Position numbers and translations under genes: made by a program. From the NCBI GenBank assembly GCA_016215105.1, contig JACRLJ010000089.1, positions 7,096 to 69,840 of the forward strand: a stretch of DNA of 62,745 bases, read 5' to 3'. The stretch is from Candidatus Hydrogenedentota bacterium (GTDB lineage Bacteria; Hydrogenedentota; Hydrogenedentia; Hydrogenedentales; SLHB01). Within the stretch, counting starts at the first letter, position 1, and every line of letters begins with the position of its first letter. This document shows, piece by piece, positions 43,997 to 53,038 of the stretch. The notes under the pieces are model-generated. The model was not told where the DNA came from. It ran no database searches and saw only the letters and a program-made list of their open reading frames with translations.

Positions 43997-44962
43997 ATGA
44001 CGGAACTGGCGAAACTGAAAAGCTTGTCGGAGTGGTCTAAGTTACGAAACGCTTTCGAGTCTAAGGTCCTTGCGCAGATGGGGACCCTGCCGAAGGAGCG
44101 CGGAGAGCTCCAAACGAAAGTTCTGGACGAGGTCCAGTTTTCGGGTTACACGCGGAGGCGCGTCAATTACTTCATAGACGAATGGGAGCGGGTGTCGGCG
44201 TGGCTTTTTGTTCCGGACGGGAAAGAGGAAGTACCAGCGATACTGTGTTGTCACCAGGCGACTCCGCACGGGAAGGACGAGCCCGCTGGGCTGGCGGGGG
44301 AGCCGGAACTCGCGTATGCGCGGCATTATGCGGAGATGGGATACGTGACCCTGGCCCCAGACTGCCTGACGACGGGCGACCGGGTTTCCCACGGTCTGGA
44401 ACCATTCAATGCGGCGGCATTCTACAAGGAAAACCCGCGGCAGTCGATCATGGGCAAGATGCTGTGGGATCACATGTATGCGATTGATTTGTTGTGCGAG
44501 ACGAAGCGGGTGGACAGCGCGCGGCTTGGCGTGGTAGGGCACGGCCTGGGCGCGCAAAACGCTCTGTTTTTGGTTTCGTTTGACGAACGGGTTCAGGTGT
44601 GCGTGGCGAGTTGCGGTTTCACGCGTTTGCGCGAGGACACGCGTCCCGATCCGTGGCGTCCGGAGGATGGATTGCTGTGTTTTCCGAAACTCAAGGACTT
44701 GGTGAAGAAAGGCGAGTATCCGTTCGACCTCGAGGAATTGCTGGCCTTGGCGGCGCCGAGTCCAACGATGCTGATCACGGCGCTTAACGACGTGACGATT
44801 CCGAACACGAAGAGTTGTGACAAGGCCGTGGAATATGCGAAGAAGGTGTACAAGCTGCTGGGAGCGGCGTCGGCGTTGCGCAACTATACCCATACCAGCG
44901 GCCACCGGATGCCTCCTGACGGGCTTCAGGAGTCTGATGAGTGGTTCGAACGCTGGCTTTGA
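43997..44962 (+). CDS. Alpha/beta hydrolase-fold protein lacking the nucleophile serine
   Basis: 321 residues of the dienelactone/acetyl-xylan-esterase-like alpha/beta fold: VSAWLFVPDGKEEVPAILC, LGVVGHGLGAQNALFLVSFD, VASCGFTRLREDTR, AAPSPTMLITALNDV, YTHTSGHRMPPDG. Asp265 and His303 fit the catalytic acid and histidine. The nucleophile elbow, GHSLG in relatives, is GHGLG (Gly183), due to GGC where AGC would give Ser. So the protein is either inactive, sequence-altered, or uses another mechanism. It is followed by the MoxR operon after 72 bases. Confidence 0.8.
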   Translation: MTELAKLKSLSEWSKLRNAFESKVLAQMGTLPKERGELQTKVLDEVQFSGYTRRRVNYFIDEWERVSAWLFVPDGKEEVPAILCCHQATPHGKDEPAGLAGEPELAYARHYAEMGYVTLAPDCLTTGDRVSHGLEPFNAAAFYKENPRQSIMGKMLWDHMYAIDLLCETKRVDSARLGVVGHGLGAQNALFLVSFDERVQVCVASCGFTRLREDTRPDPWRPEDGLLCFPKLKDLVKKGEYPFDLEELLALAAPSPTMLITALNDVTIPNTKSCDKAVEYAKKVYKLLGAASALRNYTHTSGHRMPPDGLQESDEWFERWL

Positions 44963-45034
44963 CAGCACAATCACGCGGCGGGAGGTAGTAGGGCTGACCG
45001 GCGCGGAAGAAGTACGCGGCATCTGGAGAAACGA

Positions 45035-45982
45035 ATGAATTCACACGTCTCGGAGCAAGTTCAAAAGCTGATCAACAATGTCGAGGAGGTTATTTTCGGG
45101 AAGCGAGAGGTCGTCAAGTTATGCGTCGCGGGTTTGCTGGCGCGGGGCCATTTGTTGATCGAAGATATCCCCGGAATAGGGAAGACGACGCTGGCGCAGG
45201 GGTTGGCGCGGTCAATCGACAGTTCGTTCAACCGAATACAGTTTACGAGCGACATGCTGCCGTCGGACATATTGGGGGTATCGGTCCTGAACCCGCGGAC
45301 GAATGAGTTTGAATTTCGCGCGGGGCCGATCTTCGCGAGCATACTGTTGGCGGACGAGATCAACCGCACGCCTCCCAAGAGTCAGAGCGCTCTATTGGAA
45401 GCCATGAGCGAGGCCCATGTGACCGTTGACGGGGCTACGCACGCGCTTCCGAGGCCGTTCATGGTTTTGGCCACGCAGAACCCGATTGAGTATGAAGGGA
45501 CCTACACGCTTCCGGAATCTCAGTTGGATCGCTTTATGCTGCGAATCGAGATTGGGTATCCGCCGGAATTGGATGAGCTTCATATCATGCGGCGGCGCGA
45601 TCCGGTCGCGGCGCTGGAGCAGTTGAAGCCGGCGCTTTCCGCGCAGGAAGTGATTGAATTGCAGAACGAAGCCGGACAGGTTCGCGTGGAAGACAGCGTT
45701 GCGCGCTACATGCTCGACTTGGTTCTTGCGACGCGGACCAGCGAGCTGGTTCAATTGGGGGCCAGTCCTCGCGGTTCGGTGGCGTTGTACGAGGCGTGCC
45801 AAGCCCGGGCGATGGTGGAAGGGAGGCACTACGTTACGCCGGATGATGTGAAGATGATGGCGGAGCCGGTGTTGGCGCATCGCTTGATCGTAAAGACGCG
45901 CGGGAACACGCCTATCGCAGGCGCGCGAGAACGGTCGCGGGCCATACAAGAGGTGATCAAGCGCGTCCCGATACCCGTTTAG
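45035..45982 (+). CDS. MoxR-family AAA ATPase
   Basis: 315 residues. Walker A GIPGIGKTTLAQGLA variant (the loop reads GIGKTT), Walker B ILLADEINRTPPKSQSALLEAMSE and sensor-1 ATQNPIEYEGTYTLPESQLDRF are classic MoxR features. MoxR ATPases act as chaperones that assemble or activate enzymes and often work with a DUF58 (VWA-like) and a transglutaminase partner, exactly the next two genes. First of a likely operon of three. Cytoplasmic. Confidence 0.95.
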   Translation: MNSHVSEQVQKLINNVEEVIFGKREVVKLCVAGLLARGHLLIEDIPGIGKTTLAQGLARSIDSSFNRIQFTSDMLPSDILGVSVLNPRTNEFEFRAGPIFASILLADEINRTPPKSQSALLEAMSEAHVTVDGATHALPRPFMVLATQNPIEYEGTYTLPESQLDRFMLRIEIGYPPELDELHIMRRRDPVAALEQLKPALSAQEVIELQNEAGQVRVEDSVARYMLDLVLATRTSELVQLGASPRGSVALYEACQARAMVEGRHYVTPDDVKMMAEPVLAHRLIVKTRGNTPIAGARERSRAIQEVIKRVPIPV

Positions 45983-46049
45983 GTCTATCGTCGGCCGATT
46001 TTGCGCAGATGACCATGGAATTGCGGCGTAATCGCCATCGGGAGGTACT

Positions 46050-47120
46050 GTGCTCCAAGTCGTAGCGACGCGGCGGAAATTGCGCGGCTCAGGCTGGGTG
46101 TTTCTTTTTGTCGCGGCGCTCATACTTTTCGCGGCCTGGAACACCGGGCTCAACCTTCTCTATGTTCTTGTTGGCGGCATGGTCAGCTTCATCGTTCTTT
46201 CATCGTTTCTGTCTCGGTGGAATCTGCGGAAAGTGACCGTGAAGCGGGAAGCTCCGCCGAGTGTACACCGGCTGGAGCCGTTCATGGTTGTGATTGGCAT
46301 GGAGAATCACAAGCGATTCATGCCCGCTGTATCGGTGCGCGTTGAGAGCGTTGAAACCGGCCAGCCCACGGTCGGTTTTGCGCCGGTCATCGCTGCGCGG
46401 CGCGCGGCGGTGTTGCGGATAGCGCAACGCTGCGAGCGGCGCGGCATTCATACGCTTCCGCCCCTCGAGTTGGTCAGCCCCCATCCGTTTGGGTTGGGAG
46501 AAGTGCGCCGGCGGTATCGGGACAATTCGGAAGTGGTGGTGTATCCGCGTGTGTTGCCGCTTAACTCTCCGTTGCGGGATTTCGTATCGGAAAGCGGTCA
46601 GATTCCGGCTCCGATTCAAGATGAGACGAACGAATACTTCAGTCTTCGCGAATACGTGTCCGGAGACGACATACGCCGGATTGCGTGGAAGGCGAGCGCG
46701 CGATTGCGCAAGTGGCTGGTTCGCGAGCACCAGCGCGAAATATCCCGTGAGATCGCGATAGATTTTGATACGCGGGCGCCTGGGAAGTCCGACTCGGCCG
46801 AGGATATCTTTGAAGAGTCGGTTGAACTTGTGGCGTCACTTTCGGTGGCGCTTATGGAACGTCACTACTATGTCTCGATTGTGACACCGGATGGGGCGCT
46901 TCCGCTGGGCACGGGGAAGGGCCACGTGGTGCGGATGCTCGAATTTCTCGCTCGTGTGGAGCCGTCGAAGTCAGGTTCGCGCGTCGAGGCGTTCGGTTAC
47001 CACAGCGAGTCTCCCGGCCGTGTGGTGCTGCATGTTTCGGCGAATCCGGAGCATTGGGGCACGCAAGGCGCAGGCATGCGCAGCCGGGTGCTCGATCCGC
47101 GGGAGGTGGCGCGTGCCTAG
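46050..47120 (+). CDS. DUF58-domain membrane protein
   Basis: 356 residues from GTG 46050. Two N-terminal helices (VFLFVAALILFAAW, LLYVLVGGMVSFIVLSSFL) precede a soluble part. The DUF58 hallmark YVSGDDIRRIAWKASARLRKW (usually YxxGDDxRxIDWxxxAR) is near residue 210, then a VWA-like remainder (EDIFEESVELVASLSVALME). Family members partner MoxR ATPases. The last eight bases overlap the next gene's GTG start. The D in IDW is Ala here. Confidence 0.9.
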   Translation: MLQVVATRRKLRGSGWVFLFVAALILFAAWNTGLNLLYVLVGGMVSFIVLSSFLSRWNLRKVTVKREAPPSVHRLEPFMVVIGMENHKRFMPAVSVRVESVETGQPTVGFAPVIAARRAAVLRIAQRCERRGIHTLPPLELVSPHPFGLGEVRRRYRDNSEVVVYPRVLPLNSPLRDFVSESGQIPAPIQDETNEYFSLREYVSGDDIRRIAWKASARLRKWLVREHQREISREIAIDFDTRAPGKSDSAEDIFEESVELVASLSVALMERHYYVSIVTPDGALPLGTGKGHVVRMLEFLARVEPSKSGSRVEAFGYHSESPGRVVLHVSANPEHWGTQGAGMRSRVLDPREVARA

Positions 47121-49296
47121 GCGGGGCATCCAGATCGCGCTGCGGCTGAGCAGCGGTGTATTCATCTTGTCCGGCTTTGCCGCGTTGCTCACGACGGGGG
47201 ATCATGGCCCTGGGTACATCGTACTCGCACTGGTCTTGCTTATTCTTGCGCCGCTGGGAGAGTGGCTTGATTCGCGATACGTGGCGTACCGGATTATCAG
47301 CACAACGATTGCGATAGGCTACGCGGTAACGCTGGTGGTCCCGCTTGTACAGTACGGTTTGCTCGAAGCGGTAACCCGTCTGATCGTGTTCGTTCTGGGG
47401 TATCTCCTTCTACATCGCAAGCGGGAGCACGAGTACTACCAGGTGTTCTTGATGACGTTCTTTCTCCTGCTTTCGGCGTGCGCTCGATTTCCGGATGCGG
47501 CCATCGGGCTGGTGCTGCCGGTGTTTCTGGTCAGCGCGGTGTGGGCCTTCCTCTCGCTTCAGCTTCGCGTCGAATCCGATCGCGGTGGAGCCGGCGAAGG
47601 GGTCGAGATTGTTCCGCTTGACTATGGAAGGGGGAAGCGAGCCGCCGGTGGATCGACGCATTCTGTCCGGGCGCTTTTCGTTTCCGCGGCCGCCGTGTCA
47701 CTTATGAGTTTGCTCATCGCCAGTGGCGTGTTTCTGGCGACGCCGCGCGTTGGCGCCGGTTTCCTGTCAGCGGATTACGTATCCGACGGTTCGGCCATCA
47801 GCGGGCTCGCGAACGAGGTGAATCTATCCGCGGGCGGACCGATATCGTCGAACAATCGCGCGGTGATGACCGCGCAGTTTCCTGATGAGCCGGGCGGACG
47901 GTTCGATCCGGAGCGGATGTACTGGCGCGCGGCCCCGCACGCGCTGTACGGGGGGAATATGTGGGGAGCGTGGGAGGCCGATTCGCGTATCGGGGATGAA
48001 CGGCGCCGCATTCAATACACCGTCGAGTCGCCGGGTGTGCTTGCGCGAACGGAGTCCGGTCACGGGAGAAAGGTGAAACAGGTCATTTTCGCGGACGACG
48101 CGGACACGCAGTCCGTGGTGTGTTTGGAGATTCCCATCCGTGTTGAAGCGCCCGGTCAGCCGATAGGTTGGAGTACGCGATTCGACAATTCGGTCGCCGC
48201 GCGCGACCAGGCGCGGCACAATCTGAAGTATACGGTGATTTCGGAGCAGGATTCGCCGCAGGAAGACGTACTTCGGCGGTGTAAGGACACCTATGCGGCG
48301 GCTATGAACACATTCACCTATGGCCAGCTAGCGTATCAGGATCTCAGTCCAAAGAGCATTGAATTGGTGAAGCAGATTACCGCGGGTAAGACCACTCCGT
48401 ACGACAAGACGGTTGCGATACGAGACTATCTTCAGTCAAGCAGTTTTTTCTATACGATCAACCCTCCGCCGCTGCCCACGGAGCATCCGGTAGACACCTT
48501 CTTGAACAGCACGCGGATCGGGCATTGCGAATTGTTTGCCGGGGCGATGGCGCTGATGGTGCGCAGCCAAGGGATTCCCGCGCGTGTGGTGAAGGGATAT
48601 CGGGGTGGCGAATGGAACCCGAGTGACCTGTCTTACACGATACGGGCGTCCATGGCCCACCTGTGGGTCGAGGTGTACTTTCTGGGGTATGGCTGGGTCA
48701 CCTTCGATCCATCGCCTCTAAATGAGGGAAGCGAAGCCGCAACCGTCAGTTGGCTGTCGAAAACCGTTTCTCGGTACTCGATGCGCTCCAAGATGTTGTG
48801 GTATCAGTATGTCATCGGTTACAACCCGCGGCGGCTGTTTGTGAATCTCAACTCGTGGAGTTTGCGGGCGCTGGCTGGTGGGTCGGGTTCGTCGAACAGC
48901 CGGGACGGGGCAGCCGGCGGGGCATCTCCGATGGGTGGGGCGGCTTTACTCGTGCTGGAAACCGCGCTGGGGTTGGGCGCGGTCTTGCTCGCGTGGAAAA
49001 TCTGGACGCGGCTTCATGCGTCGCGATCCACGTTGTCCGAAGATCAGACTCGCGCGATTCGCCTGTTTCGGCGCCTACGGGCAAAGGCGCAACGGTTGGG
49101 GGTAGATTGCCGTGGCAAGACCGCGGAAGAAATGGGCCGGGAGTTTGTGCGGCTGGGCTGGATAGGCGCGGACGAGGCCAACGCCGTGATTAGGACGTAC
49201 AGCGACGCCCGCTTTGGCGGCAAGCCGCTGCCGGTGGACGAGTATCGGAAGTGGCTGCACACAGTGCGGAGCTTGAGGCTGGGCGCGCCGGGTTAG
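47113..49296 (+). CDS. Membrane transglutaminase-like protein (TgpA type)
   Basis: 727 residues from GTG 47113, where the family N-terminus begins; the frame extends upstream but over the previous gene. Five to six membrane helices lie in the first 230 residues, then a periplasmic segment, then the transglutaminase domain with the catalytic Cys in GHCELFAGAMALMVRSQGIP (about residue 470), the His in AHLWVEVYF and the Asp in TFDPSP. Near the C-terminus is another helix and a cytoplasmic tail (DUF4129-like). With MoxR and DUF58 it forms the frequent MoxR-DUF58-TgpA trio, whose substrate is unknown. Confidence 0.93.
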   Translation: MPRRGIQIALRLSSGVFILSGFAALLTTGDHGPGYIVLALVLLILAPLGEWLDSRYVAYRIISTTIAIGYAVTLVVPLVQYGLLEAVTRLIVFVLGYLLLHRKREHEYYQVFLMTFFLLLSACARFPDAAIGLVLPVFLVSAVWAFLSLQLRVESDRGGAGEGVEIVPLDYGRGKRAAGGSTHSVRALFVSAAAVSLMSLLIASGVFLATPRVGAGFLSADYVSDGSAISGLANEVNLSAGGPISSNNRAVMTAQFPDEPGGRFDPERMYWRAAPHALYGGNMWGAWEADSRIGDERRRIQYTVESPGVLARTESGHGRKVKQVIFADDADTQSVVCLEIPIRVEAPGQPIGWSTRFDNSVAARDQARHNLKYTVISEQDSPQEDVLRRCKDTYAAAMNTFTYGQLAYQDLSPKSIELVKQITAGKTTPYDKTVAIRDYLQSSSFFYTINPPPLPTEHPVDTFLNSTRIGHCELFAGAMALMVRSQGIPARVVKGYRGGEWNPSDLSYTIRASMAHLWVEVYFLGYGWVTFDPSPLNEGSEAATVSWLSKTVSRYSMRSKMLWYQYVIGYNPRRLFVNLNSWSLRALAGGSGSSNSRDGAAGGASPMGGAALLVLETALGLGAVLLAWKIWTRLHASRSTLSEDQTRAIRLFRRLRAKAQRLGVDCRGKTAEEMGREFVRLGWIGADEANAVIRTYSDARFGGKPLPVDEYRKWLHTVRSLRLGAPG

Positions 49297-49349
49297 GAAA
49301 TCGGGCGCGAGGGGGGACAGGGGCCCGCCGAGTTTCGCTATTCCGGCGA

Positions 49350-50645
49350 TTAGTGGCTGGTCTTTTCGCGTTTTTTGGCCGAGGTGGTGGCTGGCGCGGC
49401 TTTGCTTTCGATTGGCGACTTCGCAAGCAGCAGCGCGACGGAGTTGGTTCCCCACAATGCCACTCCGAGATCGGCGCGTCCGCTCTTATCGAAATCCGCG
49501 GCGCACAGCGCTCGCGGGTGTCCCTCCTTGAAGGGGTAGGACTCCCGTTCAAATTGCTGCGGGATGCCCGCGTTCGGGGAATCGTTTGTCAAGAGAATGA
49601 CTTGGTTCGACGCGAAACACGCCGCGGCAATGTCCTTGCGCTTGTCCCCGTTGAAGTCCTCAACCAGGATATCTCGAATCTCGTGCTCGATGGAGCGATG
49701 ATCCTTTCCCAAATGAATCTCCTGCGAAAGCGGGAAGTCAACGCCGCCCTCGCCGTAAAAAATCACGATGGAATCATCGGCGCTGCAATGGGAAACGATG
49801 AGGTCCGGCTTGTCGTCGCCGTTGACGTCGGCGATTCGGATCTTGTGTGGAAGGTTTCCGCGGCTCGAGAAGTGGTTTACTTCAGTGAATCCTCCGGCGC
49901 CATCGCCTTTCCAGATGGCAACCGTTCCGCTGGAATACATGGTGGTAACGACGTCCAGTTTCCCATCCCCGTCGAGGTCGGCCGCCGCGATATCTCGTGG
50001 ACCACCCGCCGCGGGAAAGAATTTCGGCTCGCCAAAATGGGTCTTGTCATTTCCGGGAAGGTAGACCAGGGAATCGCAACTCCAGGCCGTGGCGATCACA
50101 TCTCTGAACCCGTCGTGGCTGAAGTCGGCAATCGCGATCGAGGTGATTCCCGGTTTGGCGAACACGGGCTGATCGTCGGCGTCGCGTTGTTTGGTGTAGG
50201 GCAACCCGTCGGAAGGAATCGCGAATTGGTCGGGTTCGAATAGGTTTTCGCCGATGTTGCGGAAGAGCGTTACCGCCTGCTTGTTCGACGCGAGAAAACT
50301 GCCGACGACAATGTCCAGCGCCTTGAGCGCGTCAATATTCGCGATGACGACGGAGTAGGGGGCGAATCCCGCGCGCAACGGCGGTTGTGAGATGTAAAGG
50401 AGGTCGCCTTGCGCCACCAGGAACGACAATTCGTCGTTGGCGGGACGCTCGTCACGCGGGCTGGATAGGTTTCCAATATCGCACGTGATAATCTCGGGCC
50501 AGCCGTCACCATTAAGATCGCCGGCGGCGATAGCGGACGGGTTGGGACCCACCTGGTAGGACCTGGGATGGCGCGTAAATGTCTCCGGCCCGGCTGCTGC
50601 GGCGCCGATGAGAAGGATACCGATAGAGAAAAGAAGTGGCTTCAC
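49350..50645 (-). CDS. Exported FG-GAP/VCBS-repeat protein
   Basis: 431 residues with a signal peptide (LLFSIGILLIGAAAAG). Six calcium-binding-type repeats are readable: DLNGDGWPEI, DFSHDGFRDV, DLDGDGKLDV, DVNGDDKPDL, DFNGDKRKDI and DFDKSGRADL, spaced about 55-65 residues, making a beta-propeller like FG-GAP/integrin-alpha repeats. Likely a secreted or surface-bound protein; function unknown. The last motif has lost one Asp. Start ATG 50645 follows AAGGAAAC. It lies nine bases downstream of pdxA on the same strand. Confidence 0.85.
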   Translation of the reverse strand: MKPLLFSIGILLIGAAAAGPETFTRHPRSYQVGPNPSAIAAGDLNGDGWPEIITCDIGNLSSPRDERPANDELSFLVAQGDLLYISQPPLRAGFAPYSVVIANIDALKALDIVVGSFLASNKQAVTLFRNIGENLFEPDQFAIPSDGLPYTKQRDADDQPVFAKPGITSIAIADFSHDGFRDVIATAWSCDSLVYLPGNDKTHFGEPKFFPAAGGPRDIAAADLDGDGKLDVVTTMYSSGTVAIWKGDGAGGFTEVNHFSSRGNLPHKIRIADVNGDDKPDLIVSHCSADDSIVIFYGEGGVDFPLSQEIHLGKDHRSIEHEIRDILVEDFNGDKRKDIAAACFASNQVILLTNDSPNAGIPQQFERESYPFKEGHPRALCAADFDKSGRADLGVALWGTNSVALLLAKSPIESKAAPATTSAKKREKTSH

Positions 50646-50654
50646 AAAGTTTCC

Positions 50655-52208
50655 TTACTTCGTTGTGTTCGGACGGCGCCGCGCAAACTCGGCGGCGAGC
50701 CGCAGCGCGGCGAGTAGGCTTTCCTCGCGGGCGACACCTTTTCCGGCGATGTCATAGGCGGTGCCGTGGTCTACGGAGGTGCGGACGATTGGGATTCCCA
50801 GCGTAACGTTGACACCTTCGTCCATTGCGATGAGTTTGAGCGGCACGTGGCCTTGATCGTGATACATGGCGACCACCAGATCGAATTCGCCGTCCCGCAT
50901 TCGCCGGAAGATCGAGTCTGCCGGGTACGGACCCGAACAGTCGATGCCTTCGGCCTGGGCGGCGCGAATGGCCGGTTCGATCTCGTCGATCTCTTCGCGG
51001 CCGAAGGCGCCGGCTTCTCCGGCGTGAGGGTTGAGTCCGGCGACGGCGATGTGGCGGCGCGGCAAATCCAGACGGCATAACGCATCGTGCGCCACACGAA
51101 TCGTAGTGAGGATGCGGTCCTTCTTCACTTGGTCGATAGCGTCTCTCATTGACAGATGCGTGGTGATATGGACGATACGCATGTTCCCCGCGAAGAGGCT
51201 CATGGTATAGTCCGGCGCGCCTGTCATTTCGGCGATAAGTTCGGTATGGCCGTTGTAGTGGTATCCCGCCTTGTGGATGCCTTCCTTATTGATGGGGCAG
51301 GTGACGATGCCGTCCACGACGCCATCCATCGCGAGACGAACCGCGGCTTTGGTCCATTCGACGGCGGCTCGGCCTGCTTCGGGGTCAAGTTGGCCGGGAT
51401 GATGTGGCGGCGCAGAGATTCCGGCTTCGTAGACTGGAACAGTGGAGAAGCGTTCGATCGCTGGAATGCCAGCGAAACGTTCGAAGCCTGGAATTGCAAG
51501 TAAGCGCTCTAGTGCCGCGACTGTGGTGTCTCGTAGGTCGTAGTACATTTCGAGCGCACTGTTGATTTCCTTCGGCGTGGCGACTTGAACGTCCACCGGC
51601 CGATCCAGCAGACGCTCCAGATTATCCAGTAAACTTGTGTTCGTGGGGTCTTCTGTTGCGACTACGAGCCGGCCTGCGTTTTCCGCGACCGGAATCACTC
51701 GGTAGACCTGGGCGACGGCAGGATCAATGAGGCGGAGCACCTCGTCTGGAATCTTTTGTTTTGATAGGCTTACGAGGGGAATATTGAGGTTCTCCGCCAA
51801 CCTTTCGCTGTAATCATTCCCTTTGTAGGTTCCTTTAGGAGTGTAGCCTGAGAAGGTTACTAACCTGCGAACGGAATCGGATGACATGCTCTCCTGGGTG
51901 GAACGGATTGATTCATCTTTATCCGGAGTGGAGTCGTGAGCTTTGCCGTCCTCTCGGGTCTGCCCAGGAGACGAATCGTCACGGGTATCGTCGAGTTCTG
52001 CGCGCGATACGTTGTCAATTCTTCGGAGAAGCGGGCGGTAGGGAGTGAATTCCTGGGCGGATTCGAGTGCATGGATGTCTCCGACTACCAGCGGCACGCA
52101 GACATTGTGGATCTCCGGATGTCCGAGCGCCTTAGCCAAGATTTCGGGACCGACGCCATTTACATCACCCATCGTGATGGCCAGTATGGGTTTTCTCTCT
52201 TGGGTCAT
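50655..52208 (-). CDS. pdxA: 4-hydroxythreonine-4-phosphate dehydrogenase with inserted MshEN/T2SSE_N-like domain
   Basis: One uninterrupted frame of 517 residues; PdxA is normally about 330. Residues 1-60 (AITMGDVNGVGPEIL, LVVGDIHAL) and 265-517 (IVTCPINKEGIHKAG, GHTELIAEM, LNPHAGEAGAFG, YHDQGHVPLKL, RTSVDHGTAYD) are PdxA, with the three metal histidines H321, H395 and H450 present. Between lie about 170 residues: a charged, low-complexity linker (67-105), then at 133-223 a segment (RLAENLNIPLVSLSKQKIP, VIPVAENAGRLVVATEDP, DVQVATPKEINSALEMYYD) matching the GspE/PilB N-terminal (T2SSE_N/MshEN) domain. PdxA makes the vitamin B6 precursor AHAP. The insert may be regulatory. Confidence 0.9.
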   Translation of the reverse strand: MTQERKPILAITMGDVNGVGPEILAKALGHPEIHNVCVPLVVGDIHALESAQEFTPYRPLLRRIDNVSRAELDDTRDDSSPGQTREDGKAHDSTPDKDESIRSTQESMSSDSVRRLVTFSGYTPKGTYKGNDYSERLAENLNIPLVSLSKQKIPDEVLRLIDPAVAQVYRVIPVAENAGRLVVATEDPTNTSLLDNLERLLDRPVDVQVATPKEINSALEMYYDLRDTTVAALERLLAIPGFERFAGIPAIERFSTVPVYEAGISAPPHHPGQLDPEAGRAAVEWTKAAVRLAMDGVVDGIVTCPINKEGIHKAGYHYNGHTELIAEMTGAPDYTMSLFAGNMRIVHITTHLSMRDAIDQVKKDRILTTIRVAHDALCRLDLPRRHIAVAGLNPHAGEAGAFGREEIDEIEPAIRAAQAEGIDCSGPYPADSIFRRMRDGEFDLVVAMYHDQGHVPLKLIAMDEGVNVTLGIPIVRTSVDHGTAYDIAGKGVAREESLLAALRLAAEFARRRPNTTK

Positions 52209-52221
52209 TCGCTCTTTTCGT

Positions 52222-52851
52222 TCAGTTTGCGTCTAGCGCGTCGTAGACCGCCAAGGCCATGAGCATATGTCCATTGCTCGAAGGATGTACCCCGTCCGCG
52301 GTCCACTTGCGACTTGGATTGGCGTGGATTGCGTTCCAGAAGGCGCGATTGATCGGAACCAGGGTCGCCTTGAATTCGGCGGCCAGGGCGTTCACACACT
52401 GCACATAGGGGCCTGTCAGTTTGTTGTGAGGGGTGTCGAGCGTTTCGCCGTTGATGCCCGGTTCGAGCAGGAGTAACTTGCAGTGCAATTCTTTCACAAC
52501 GGGCGTCAGCAAACGGCGGTAGGTCGCCTCGAATTCGTCAATCATGACCTCGTCAGGATTGCGGGGGGTCTGTAATTGCCGCCACACGTCGTTAACACCA
52601 ATGCTGATACTGAGCCAGGTGGGACGATGCGCCAAGACATCGCTTTGCCAGCGCCGGTCGAGATCACGGATAGTATCGCCGCCAATACCCTGGTTTACGA
52701 CGTCCACGACAAGACTGGGATGCCGGGCAGCGAGCACGTCTCGGAACATGCGAACATAGCCTTGGCCGAGCCCATCCGGGTCCTCCCGGCGCCCAGCGTC
52801 GGTAATACTATCGCCAATAAAGAGGATCTTGTCTCCGGATTGCAGTCTCAT
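52222..52851 (-). CDS. GDSL/SGNH-family lipase or esterase
   Basis: 209 residues from ATG 52851, with AAAGGA five bases upstream (a longer start at 52917 is possible). SGNH blocks: FIGDSITD with nucleophile Ser, NQGIGGDTI (Gly), SIGVNDVWR (Asn) and DGVHPSSNGH with the catalytic Asp/His. Small cytoplasmic members hydrolyse esters of sugars or lipids. It starts directly upstream of the pdxA start on the same strand (13 bases), so both may be co-transcribed. No signal peptide. Confidence 0.9.
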   Translation of the reverse strand: MRLQSGDKILFIGDSITDAGRREDPDGLGQGYVRMFRDVLAARHPSLVVDVVNQGIGGDTIRDLDRRWQSDVLAHRPTWLSISIGVNDVWRQLQTPRNPDEVMIDEFEATYRRLLTPVVKELHCKLLLLEPGINGETLDTPHNKLTGPYVQCVNALAAEFKATLVPINRAFWNAIHANPSRKWTADGVHPSSNGHMLMALAVYDALDAN

Positions 52852-53038
52852 GCGTGTCCTTTCCTTTGTGCGGGTTGGGGGGCCGATCTTGACGAAATCC
52901 GGATCGAATTGCAACACGGTGCTCTACTCCAGCGCGTCGCCGGTGTCCTCGCGTTTGGAGCGGGTACGCAAGAATGAGGGCGCAATGCGGTACAATGCGG
53001 GCGTGTTGTTTATCCCACTCAAGGAGTACCAGTAGAAA

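Noticed and set aside
43632-44000. A 122-residue frame overlapping the start of the alpha/beta hydrolase gene
   Set aside because: Contains phrases that recur in non-coding gaps, no ribosome site, no domain.
49305-49350. A further GGGGACAGG stretch considered as another RAYT-type hairpin
   Set aside because: Only one arm is visible; no complementary partner was found.
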